18,537 nucleotides of DNA from the NCBI GenBank assembly GCA_017432405.1, contig JAFRJF010000149.1, forward strand, positions 1 to 18,537, in the 5' to 3' direction. This document shows, in pieces, positions 7,257-13,663 of this stretch. Position 1 is the stretch's first letter. Every line of letters starts with the position of its first letter. The notes beneath the pieces were generated by a model. That model ran no database searches. It was not told the DNA's origin and saw nothing but the letters and a program-made list of their open reading frames with translations. The translations under genes and the position numbers were made by a program. Source of the DNA: Clostridia bacterium (GTDB lineage: Bacteria > Bacillota_A > Clostridia > Christensenellales > Aristaeellaceae).

Positions 7257-8009
7257 ATGAAGAAGGTACACATCAAATCGGCGATTCCAATCTACATCGC
7301 GGCGGCGATATGGCTGGTGGTGGGACTGATTTTCCCGAAGCTGCTGATGAAGCTGCCGGGGCTGCTGGTGACCGTAGCGCTGTCGGTGGGCGGCTATTTC
7401 GCCGGCTCGGCGCTGTTCCCGGGCCGCGAGGTAGAGCAGATGATCACCACCGGCGATGCCGCCGTGGATCGGGAGATCGAGGTGGCCCGCCAGCGCCTGG
7501 AGAATCTGCGCAAGGCCAACGAGGCCATACCCGACCCGCAGATCACCGGGAACCTGGATCGCATGTACGCATCCGGTCAGCAGATCTTCAACGAGCTGAG
7601 CCGCGACCCGAAGAAGGTCGCGCTGGTGCGGCGCTTTATGAGCTATTACCTGCCCACCTCTGAAAAGCTGATGGAGCAGTACCAGGTGCTGATGAACGCC
7701 CCCAGCAAGGGCGAGAACATCACCTCGGCGATGAAGACCATCGAATCGAGCCTTGGCCTGGCGGCCAACGCCTTCGAAAAGTGCGCCGACAACCTGTATA
7801 AGGACGACGAGATGGACATCGACGCGGAGATCAAGGTGATGCAGACCATGCTCTCCGGCGATAACCTGATCAGGACCGACATGAATTCCATACGCGAAGC
7901 GGTCGGCAGGCCCGCCCCGGCGGAGCAGGCCGCGCCCGCCGAGACCGCGCCTGTTGAGGAGGAAAAGACCACGAAGGATGGCATCAGGCTCACCCTCGGC
8001 GGCCACTGA
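7257..8009 (+). CDS. XpaC-like membrane protein (5-bromo-4-chloroindolyl phosphate hydrolysis family)
   Basis: The protein has 250 residues with two membrane segments near the N-terminus (about 8-26 and 33-53), then a long, mostly helical, charged cytoplasmic part with RQRLENLRKANEAIPD and YYLPTSEKLMEQY, and a proline/glutamate-rich linker (214-235) before the tail. The YLPTSEKL phrase and overall layout match XpaC. In Bacillus subtilis xpaC lies beside yaaN, a TelA-family gene, and the same order is seen here. The biochemical activity of XpaC is unproven; its name comes from an effect on indolyl-phosphate hydrolysis. GGGAGG (7242-7247) lies nine bases before the ATG. I expect it to act at the inner face of the membrane with the next gene product. 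Confidence 0.85.
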   Translation: MKKVHIKSAIPIYIAAAIWLVVGLIFPKLLMKLPGLLVTVALSVGGYFAGSALFPGREVEQMITTGDAAVDREIEVARQRLENLRKANEAIPDPQITGNLDRMYASGQQIFNELSRDPKKVALVRRFMSYYLPTSEKLMEQYQVLMNAPSKGENITSAMKTIESSLGLAANAFEKCADNLYKDDEMDIDAEIKVMQTMLSGDNLIRTDMNSIREAVGRPAPAEQAAPAETAPVEEEKTTKDGIRLTLGGH

Positions 8010-8070
8010 TCGATTCACACAGCCACTGTATCTGCAAACACTACCATATATTTATTAGGAGGTTATCACC

Positions 8071-9249
8071 ATGGCAGACGAAATCAAGCTGACCCTTGAA
8101 CCCTTCGAGGACGAGAACAAGAAGGAGCTGGACAGCGCCGTTCAGGCGGCGGTGCAGGCCACCGAGGCGCTGGATAAGGCCGAGGCCGAGGTCAAGCAGG
8201 AGGTCCAGCAGGCCACGCTGGACATGCAGAACTTCACCGAAGAGGAACAGCAGATGATCGACGACTTCTCCAAGAAGATCGACGTGCGCGACAGCAATCT
8301 GGTGTTCTCCTATGGCGCGGCGGCACAGCAGAACATCTCCCAGTTCTCCGACGCGGCCCTGAAGAACGTGCAGACCAAGGACCTGGACGAGGTCGGCAAC
8401 ATGATCGCCAACCTGGTGACGGAGCTGAAGGGCTTCGATACCGACGAAACCGACAAGGGCGGCCTTTTCGGCCTGTTCAAGAAGCAGGTCAACAAGCTGG
8501 AGCTGATGAAGGCCAAGTACGACCAGACAGAGGTCAACGTCAACAAGATCGTCGAGGGCCTGGAGCAGCACCAGATCCAGCTGCTCAAGGACATCGCCAT
8601 GCTGGACAAGCTGTACGACCAGAACCTGGTCTATTTCAAGGAGCTGTCCATGTACATCGTGGCCGGCAAGAAGCGCCTGGAGTCCTTCCGCGCCAACGAG
8701 GTGGAGCAGGCTCGCCAGAAGGCCGCGGCCTCCGGGCTGCCCGAGGACGCCCAGTTCGCCAAGGACCTGGTGGACAAGGCCGACCGCTTTGAGAAGAAGC
8801 TGTACGACTTGGAGCTGACCCGCAACATCTCCATCCAGATGGCGCCCCAGATTCGCCTGATCCAGTCCAGCAACCAGATCATGGCAGAAAAGATCCAGAC
8901 CTCCCTGGTCAACACCATCCCGCTGTGGAAGAGCCAGATGGTGCTGGCGCTGGGCCTGGCCCACACCGAGAACGCCATGAAGGCCCAGCGGGCGGTGACC
9001 GACCTGACCAACGACCTGCTGACCAAGAACGCCGAGAAGCTGCACATGGCCACGGTGGAGACCGCCAAGGAGGCCGAGCGCGGCATGGTGGACATCGAGA
9101 CCCTGAAGCACACCAACAAGCTGCTCATCGACACCATGGACGAGGTGCTGGAGATCCAGCAGCAGGGCAAGGAGAAGCGCCGCGCCGCCGAGCAGGAGCT
9201 GGCGACCATCGAAGGCGAGCTTCGCGCCAAGATCATGGAGATGCGGTAA
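8071..9249 (+). CDS. TelA/YaaN-family toxic anion resistance protein
   Basis: The protein has 392 residues, usual for TelA, and is soluble and almost wholly helical with coiled-coil-like charged heptads. The family hallmark FSYGAAAQQNISQFSDAAL is at about residues 76-94, followed by KDLDEVGNMIANLVTELKGF and LFGLFKK. Other typical stretches are MLDKLYDQNL and RNISIQMAPQIRLIQ. TelA proteins are linked to tellurite resistance and to resistance to cell-wall-active agents, but the mechanism is not known. AGGAGG (8057-8062) lies eight bases before the ATG. The gene follows xpaC after 61 bases with no terminator, which supports a shared transcript. No terD-type genes are near, so this is the chromosomal YaaN-like form rather than a tellurite operon. 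Confidence 0.93.
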   Translation: MADEIKLTLEPFEDENKKELDSAVQAAVQATEALDKAEAEVKQEVQQATLDMQNFTEEEQQMIDDFSKKIDVRDSNLVFSYGAAAQQNISQFSDAALKNVQTKDLDEVGNMIANLVTELKGFDTDETDKGGLFGLFKKQVNKLELMKAKYDQTEVNVNKIVEGLEQHQIQLLKDIAMLDKLYDQNLVYFKELSMYIVAGKKRLESFRANEVEQARQKAAASGLPEDAQFAKDLVDKADRFEKKLYDLELTRNISIQMAPQIRLIQSSNQIMAEKIQTSLVNTIPLWKSQMVLALGLAHTENAMKAQRAVTDLTNDLLTKNAEKLHMATVETAKEAERGMVDIETLKHTNKLLIDTMDEVLEIQQQGKEKRRAAEQELATIEGELRAKIMEMR

Positions 9250-9271
9250 AATTTCACTGTCCAAGCGGTCG

Positions 9272-9305
9272 ACCGGCGTGCAGGTCCGCGCGCCTGCGCA
9301 CCGGT
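9272..9305 (+). promoter_or_regulatory. Hairpin in the telA to lemA gap
   Basis: Arms ACCGGCGTGCAGG (9272-9284) and CCTGCGCACCGGT (9293-9305) pair over 13 positions in RNA, with one C-A mismatch and one G-U pair, around an 8-base loop. No T run follows, so it is probably a processing or attenuation element in the transcript rather than a full terminator. No clear promoter was found before the lemA-like gene. Confidence 0.45.
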
Positions 9306-9364
9306 TTGACGCTTGATGATGCGATGCGGGCACAGTCGGGATGCCTCGGAAGGAAGTGTTCTAT

Positions 9365-9919
9365 ATGCGGTTTTCGGAGAACAGAAAGTTGGCCTTTGCG
9401 GTGCTGGCCGTCTGCGTGATCGTCAGCATATTCGGCCTGGGCGGCCTGGGCCTTGCCCGTGAGCGGGGCAAGGTTCTGACGGTGTATGACCGCGGGGCGG
9501 ATACCAGCACGGCCACCCGCCACAGCGTGGATGCCTATCTGGATTCCGCCGGGGAGAACGCCGCGCTGATGGCATCGGAGGCAGGGCTGCACATGGATGC
9601 CTCCCCGCTTATCGACAACGTGGCCCAGCTGGGCCAGAAGGTGGCGACTGAGGCGGATACCAATGCCCGCTTCGCCGCCTATGAAGCCCTGAAGACTGCG
9701 GTGGACCAGCTCTACGACGCCATGTACAAGGCCGCCAAGGGCGACGACTTCAAAAACTTCAAGGTCGCCTACGACAACTTCTGGGAAAACGTCAACATGA
9801 TCAAGTATGACGAATATCCCAAGCTGGCGGCGTCCTACAATGGCCTGATCAGCGGCTTTCCCGGCAGCCTGGTGGCCACCGTCACCGGGCAGGGCGCGCT
9901 GGCCACCTTCGGAGGTTGA
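9365..9919 (+). CDS. LemA-like membrane-anchored protein
   Basis: The protein has 184 residues with one N-terminal membrane segment (about 8-30) followed by a helical outside domain. The end reads SYNGLISGFPGSLVATVTG, which resembles the closing YN..I..FP..L.A..G motif of LemA. The usual LemA N-terminal YN.LV..R phrase is absent, so it is a divergent member. The position directly before a TPM-domain gene supports the call, since lemA and TPM genes are often paired. The start at 9365 has AAGGAAG (9350-9356) eight bases upstream; an ATG at 9341 would put that site inside the gene. It ends two bases before the next start, and its last codons form that gene's ribosome binding site, so the two are translationally coupled. 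Confidence 0.75.
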   Translation: MRFSENRKLAFAVLAVCVIVSIFGLGGLGLARERGKVLTVYDRGADTSTATRHSVDAYLDSAGENAALMASEAGLHMDASPLIDNVAQLGQKVATEADTNARFAAYEALKTAVDQLYDAMYKAAKGDDFKNFKVAYDNFWENVNMIKYDEYPKLAASYNGLISGFPGSLVATVTGQGALATFGG

Positions 9920-9921
9920 AC

Positions 9922-10938
9922 ATGAGAAAGAACAGGCTTATCAGGGTATGCGCTCTGGCGCTGGTCCTGCTTGCGTTCATGGCCGTGCCGGCGCTGGCCA
10001 AGGTCGTGTCGCCCGGCCCGGACTTCTATTACCTCGACAACGCCAATGTGCTGTCCGAGGCGCTGGAGGGCGAGATCTTCTTTGCCAACAAGCTGCTCTA
10101 TGACGCCTGCGGCGCACAGATCGTGGTGGTCACGGTGGACAGCACCGGGCGCGACGCCATCGACGACTACGCCTACGAGCTGTTCAACAGCTGGGGTATC
10201 GGCGATGCGGCCAAGGACAACGGCTTTTTGCTGCTGCTGGCCATCGAGGATGACGATTACTACGCCCGCACGGGCTCCGGCCTGGATCGGCGTTTTTCCG
10301 CTTCCACGATCAAGGAGTACTACGACGAATACCTGGAACAGGATTTCGCGGCCAAGCGCTACGAGGAGGGTGTCAGGAAGTTCTATGAGGCGGTGTTTCA
10401 GCGCATCGCCACCACCTACAGCGCCGATGTGACCCCGGCCCAGGGTGTCGCGGCATACAAGGACTATATCGCCAGGAGCGAGGCGGCCAACGGCTTCGGC
10501 GGCTACAGCGGAACCCGGCGCAAAAGCGCGGTAAACGGGGATTACCGCGATTACCATGAAGATGACGATTCCGGCATCGGCTTCGGCGTTGTGATAGCCG
10601 TGATACTGCTCATCGTGCTGGTCATATTGATAAGCAAGGGCCGGCGCGCCCGTCGGCGCGTAGGAATCATGCCGCCTCCGCCCCCGCCGCCCATGGGCAT
10701 CGGCTATCGTCCCACCCGCACGGTCTGGCACACGGGACCGACGATCCGGTCCGCGCCGCCCCGTTCAAGGCCATCCGGCGGCGGTTTCTTCGGCGGTGGC
10801 GGCGGCGCCTCGCGGTCGTCGTCCTTCGGCAGCAGCCGGTCCTCCGGCTTTGGCGGGGGTCGCTCCTCCGGCTTCGGCGGTGGCAGCGGCGGCGGCGGTC
10901 GCAGCAGCGGCGGCGGCGCAGGTCGCGGACGGCACTGA
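9922..10938 (+). CDS. TPM-domain (TPM_phosphatase/YgcG-like) membrane protein with Gly/Ser-rich tail
   Basis: The protein has 338 residues. A signal peptide covers residues 1-26 (cut after ALA). The TPM domain spans about 36-165, with YLDNANVLSEALEGEI, QIVVVTVDS, FNSWGIGD and DNGFLLLLAIEDDDYYARTGSGLD split over its strands. One membrane segment is at 218-238, followed by RRARRR, seven prolines (251-257) and a tail of Gly, Ser and Arg (286-334). The TPM domain has been linked to acid phosphatase activity in plants, and YgcG-type proteins carry the same order of signal, domain, membrane helix and glycine tail. With that topology the TPM domain is outside and the basic tail inside. GGAGG (9911-9915) precedes the ATG by six bases; a TTG at 9916 is too close to be used. 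It is the last gene of the XpaC-TelA-LemA-TPM run. Confidence 0.88.
   Translation: MRKNRLIRVCALALVLLAFMAVPALAKVVSPGPDFYYLDNANVLSEALEGEIFFANKLLYDACGAQIVVVTVDSTGRDAIDDYAYELFNSWGIGDAAKDNGFLLLLAIEDDDYYARTGSGLDRRFSASTIKEYYDEYLEQDFAAKRYEEGVRKFYEAVFQRIATTYSADVTPAQGVAAYKDYIARSEAANGFGGYSGTRRKSAVNGDYRDYHEDDDSGIGFGVVIAVILLIVLVILISKGRRARRRVGIMPPPPPPPMGIGYRPTRTVWHTGPTIRSAPPRSRPSGGGFFGGGGGASRSSSFGSSRSSGFGGGRSSGFGGGSGGGGRSSGGGAGRGRH
10777..10923 (+). repeat. GGC-rich low-complexity stretch encoding the TPM protein tail
   Basis: This coding stretch repeats units such as TCCGGCTTYGGCGG and encodes runs of Gly with Ser, Phe and Arg. It explains several long open frames on both strands here, which are composition artefacts. 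It is a likely site of slippage length variation between strains. Confidence 0.7.
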
Positions 10939-11065
10939 CGGGCAGGATTGCAGCGGCATCTGCGAGGCAAACAGGTTTTGAATGCCGTCACGGAAGGTAC
11001 CGCTGCATTTAGACGCACAGATGGTTTGCACAGAAACGAAACAGGAAAATCAAGGAGGAAAAAGC

Positions 11066-12322
11066 ATGTTGAACAAAGCGGTGCGTTTGCACGGGCAAAA
11101 CGATCTGCGGCTGGACACCTTTGAACTGCCGGAGATCAAAGAGGACGAGATTCTGGTAAAGGTGATTTCCGACTCCATCTGCATGTCCAGCTACAAGGCG
11201 GTCATACAGGGCTCCAACCACAAGCGCGTGCCCGCGGATATTGCCGAGCATCCGGCCATCGTCGGCCACGAGTTCTGCGGCATCATCGAAAAGGTCGGCG
11301 CAAAGTGGCAGGGCAAGTACGCGGAGGGGGACAAGTTCACCATCCAGCCTGCGATCTCCTACAAGGACACGATGCAGACCCCCGGCTACGCCTTTGAGTT
11401 CTGCGGCGGCGACTCCCAGCGTGCCGTATTGCTTCCCGAGGTCATGGAGCAGGACTGCCTGCTGAAATACCGCGCCAGCGAATTCTTCTATGGCTCCCTG
11501 TCCGAGCCTCTGAGCTGCATCATCGGCACCTTCCACGCCCAGTACCACACCAAGCAGGGCGTCTACACCCATGAGATGGGCATCAAGGAGGGCGGCAACC
11601 TTGCAATCCTGGCCGGCGCAGGACCGATGGGACTGGGCGCTATCGACTACGCCATCCACTGCGACCGCAAGCCCGGCCTGCTGGTGGTGACCGACATCGA
11701 CCAGCCGCGCCTGGACCGCGCCGCGTCCATCTATACGGTGGAGGAAGCGGCAAAGCACGGCGTGAAGCTGGTCTATGCAAACACCCGTGAGAACGCCGTG
11801 GAGACGCTCATGGAGATCTCCGGCGGCAAGGGCTATGACGACGTGATGGTGTTCGCGCCGGTGCCCGCAGTCATCGAGCAGGGCGACGCGATACTGGCCT
11901 ACGACGGCTGCCTGAACTTCTTTGCAGGTCCCACCAATCCCGCCCTCAGCGCCAACTTCAATTTCTACAATGTGCACTATGCCGCGCATCACCTGGTGGG
12001 CACCTCCGGCGGCAATACCGATGACATGAAGGAAGCGCTGGAGATGATCGCAGAAGGCAAGATGAATCCCTCCGGCATGATCACCCATGTGGGCGGACTG
12101 AATGCCGTGGCCGAGACCACCCTGAACCTGCCGAAGATCCCGGGCGGGAAGAAGCTGATCTACACCAACATCAACCTGCCCCTGACCGCCATCGACGATT
12201 TCGCCAAGGCGGGGGAGACGAACCCCGTGTTCGCAAAGCTGGCCGAGATCTGCGGAAGGAACAACAACCTCTGGTGTGGCGAGGCTGAGGAATACCTGCT
12301 GGCCCACGCGGAGTCGATTTAA
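11066..12322 (+). CDS. Zinc-binding alcohol dehydrogenase family protein, L-sorbose-1-phosphate reductase-like
   Basis: The protein has 418 residues, longer than the usual 340-360 of medium-chain dehydrogenases and close to SorE-type L-sorbose-1-phosphate reductases. The catalytic zinc site is visible: Cys39 in SICMSSYK, GHEFCG (His68, Glu69) and SEPLSC (Glu147). The four-cysteine structural zinc loop is missing. The Rossmann motif is AGAGPMGLGA (183-192), and the acidic end of the next strand (VVTDID, Asp210) favours NAD(H). It probably oxidises or reduces a sugar phosphate or polyol in the cytoplasm; the true substrate cannot be read from the sequence. AAGGAGG (11052-11058) lies seven bases before the ATG. 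No PTS, kinase or regulator gene is nearby, so the pathway link is missing. It ends at a strong terminator. Confidence 0.85.
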   Translation: MLNKAVRLHGQNDLRLDTFELPEIKEDEILVKVISDSICMSSYKAVIQGSNHKRVPADIAEHPAIVGHEFCGIIEKVGAKWQGKYAEGDKFTIQPAISYKDTMQTPGYAFEFCGGDSQRAVLLPEVMEQDCLLKYRASEFFYGSLSEPLSCIIGTFHAQYHTKQGVYTHEMGIKEGGNLAILAGAGPMGLGAIDYAIHCDRKPGLLVVTDIDQPRLDRAASIYTVEEAAKHGVKLVYANTRENAVETLMEISGGKGYDDVMVFAPVPAVIEQGDAILAYDGCLNFFAGPTNPALSANFNFYNVHYAAHHLVGTSGGNTDDMKEALEMIAEGKMNPSGMITHVGGLNAVAETTLNLPKIPGGKKLIYTNINLPLTAIDDFAKAGETNPVFAKLAEICGRNNNLWCGEAEEYLLAHAESI

Positions 12323-12349
12323 GTCGTATTAACTGACGCAAATAAAAAT

Positions 12350-12373
12350 CCCATGCGCGCGCATGGGTTTTTT
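12350..12373 (+). terminator. Intrinsic terminator of the dehydrogenase gene
   Basis: CCCATGC-GCGC-GCATGGG is a perfect stem followed by TTTTTT (12368-12373). The A-rich flank before it (AAATAAAAA) can pair with the T tract and lengthen the stem. Confidence 0.9.
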
Positions 12374-12392
12374 ATTTGTACAAGTCAATGAA

Positions 12393-12416
12393 AAACCCCG
12401 CCGCTCGGCGGGGTTT
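12393..12416 (-). terminator. Intrinsic terminator of the DUF3048 gene
   Basis: AAACCCCGCCG (12393-12403) and CGGCGGGGTTT (12406-12416) pair perfectly over 11 bp. On the minus strand the stem runs into TTTTT. It begins about 15 bases after the DUF3048 stop. Confidence 0.88.
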
Positions 12417-12430
12417 GGAATGTGCTGTTA

Positions 12431-13411
12431 TCAGCCGTTGATCTCAACGCTCTTTTCAGTCTTGAGCAGCTGGATGAAGGTGACGCCGGGGTTGAAGAGG
12501 ACTTCGTTGCCGTTGTCGTCATAGTAGGTGGTGTTGGTGCTGATGCTGTCGCGCACCCAGTAGCCGGTGAAGTGCTTGCTGCCGATGAAGTAGTGGCACT
12601 TGTTGGTGCCGACGGTGGTCACCTTCGGGCGATCGGATTCGCCGTTGTACCAGGCGTACTCCATGCTCTGCACGATGACGTTGTCGCAGGTCACCTGCTC
12701 GTTGGTAGCGCCGTCCACATAGGGCTTGCCGTTGTACAGGCGGCGGTACTGGGCGATGGAGGGATCCCACTCATAGGACGGGGTGTAGCCGTTGCGATAG
12801 GGGATGCTGAAGCTGTTCACCTGTTCGCCCGCAGCGGGAATGACGGCCTGGGCGCTGAATTTCAGAGGAGACTTGCAGGTGATGCCGGTCCAATCGGTCT
12901 TCTCGAGCAGATTGTGCAGGCGGCAGATCACGTTGTTGGGAGCGCGGCGGCTGTGATCGCGATAGAAGTCGCTCTTCTGGCTGCCGTTGTCATAGCCAAT
13001 GCCGTCCCAGCGCTTGCCGATGTTGATGGTCCCGAAGTAGTCGTAAACGCTGCTGCCCTCGTACTTCTGACCACCGAAGTGGATGAAGGCGCCGTTGTAC
13101 TCGCTGTAGATGTCGGCATGCACGATACGGGCGGAGCGAATGGCCTCGATCTGATCGGGAATGATATCGTTGAACACCGCGGTATAGCGGGTATAGCCGC
13201 CGTTGTAGGTCTCGGTCTCGTAAACGATATCAGCGGAGCCGATGCCAACCTGCGGACGGGCCGGGGGCTCGTTGTCCATCTGGCACACCATCGTGTGGGC
13301 GGGCTCGCTGGTGGGCTTGCCCGTGGTAATAGAAAGATTCGTGCCCTCGGCGATGGCTGCACAAGCAAACATCAGCGCCAGTGCGAGGACAAAACTTACG
13401 ATTCTCTTCAT
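12431..13411 (-). CDS. DUF3048 (YerB-like) exported protein
   Basis: The protein has 326 residues. The N-terminus MKRIVSFVLALALMFACAAIAEG is an export signal, which may be cut after AIA (residue 21) or may use LMFAC with Cys17 as a weak lipobox; the Bacillus relative YerB is a lipoprotein. The body matches DUF3048: RPQVGIGSADIVYETETYNG, TRYTAVF, QIEAIRSARIVHAD (the family GPVRSAR motif) and FIHFGGQ in the first half, and the C-terminal domain with GYWVRDSIS and NPGVTFIQL. Its function is unknown; such proteins act at the cell surface. AAAGGAG lies about 11 bases before the ATG at 13411. It has its own promoter and terminator, so it is monocistronic, and it diverges from the L,D-transpeptidase gene, another envelope protein. 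Confidence 0.87.
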   Translation of the reverse strand: MKRIVSFVLALALMFACAAIAEGTNLSITTGKPTSEPAHTMVCQMDNEPPARPQVGIGSADIVYETETYNGGYTRYTAVFNDIIPDQIEAIRSARIVHADIYSEYNGAFIHFGGQKYEGSSVYDYFGTINIGKRWDGIGYDNGSQKSDFYRDHSRRAPNNVICRLHNLLEKTDWTGITCKSPLKFSAQAVIPAAGEQVNSFSIPYRNGYTPSYEWDPSIAQYRRLYNGKPYVDGATNEQVTCDNVIVQSMEYAWYNGESDRPKVTTVGTNKCHYFIGSKHFTGYWVRDSISTNTTYYDDNGNEVLFNPGVTFIQLLKTEKSVEING

Positions 13412-13466
13412 AGAAAGTAATACTCCTTTCAAACTTGTTGGATGAAACCACATCCCATTACACTCT

Positions 13467-13495
13467 ATTTTATCAAATGAAAGGCTGTCTGTCTA
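13467..13495 (-). promoter_or_regulatory. Sigma-A promoter of the DUF3048 gene
   Basis: On the minus strand TAGACA (13490-13495), a 17-base spacer and TAAAAT (13467-13472), each one base from consensus. It lies in a 252-bp AT-rich gap between two divergent genes; otherwise that gap holds only the opposite promoter. Confidence 0.7.
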
Positions 13496-13599
13496 TAGAA
13501 AAATTATTAATTCTAAAATTTGCCTGAATATATGTCTTTCTGCCGTTCATATTTAACCCCACGGTTGGGAATGTTGCGCGTTTCATAACAATAGAGCGC

Positions 13600-13628
13600 T
13601 TGAACAATGGAATCCGTAAGGATACTAT
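13600..13628 (+). promoter_or_regulatory. Candidate promoter of the L,D-transpeptidase gene
   Basis: TTGAAC (13600-13605), a 17-base spacer and TACTAT (13623-13628), with further AT-rich -10-like hexamers just after (TATTAT, TACAAT). The leader would be about 30 bases. Confidence 0.5.
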
Positions 13629-13663
13629 TATACAATACGAAATAAAGACAGAGGTTCTAACCC

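Noticed and set aside
10949..11006. Distant inverted repeat TGCAGCGG/CCGCTGCA upstream of the dehydrogenase gene
   Set aside because: It has only 8 bp of pairing over a loop of more than 40 bases, which is expected by chance in GC-rich DNA; no riboswitch-like pattern was recognised.
10765..11031. Ala- and Pro-rich minus-strand frames opposite the TPM gene end
   Set aside because: They are caused by the GGC repeats encoding the Gly/Ser tail; no ribosome binding site or promoter was seen.
10939..11065. Search for a promoter of the dehydrogenase gene
   Set aside because: No -35/-10 pair with acceptable match and spacing was found in the 127-base gap, so none is listed; the gene may be read through from upstream or use an unrecognised promoter.
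13412..13663. Possible small gene or RNA in the largest gene-free gap
   Set aside because: The 252 AT-rich bases hold two divergent promoters and no credible open frame, hairpin or conserved RNA pattern.
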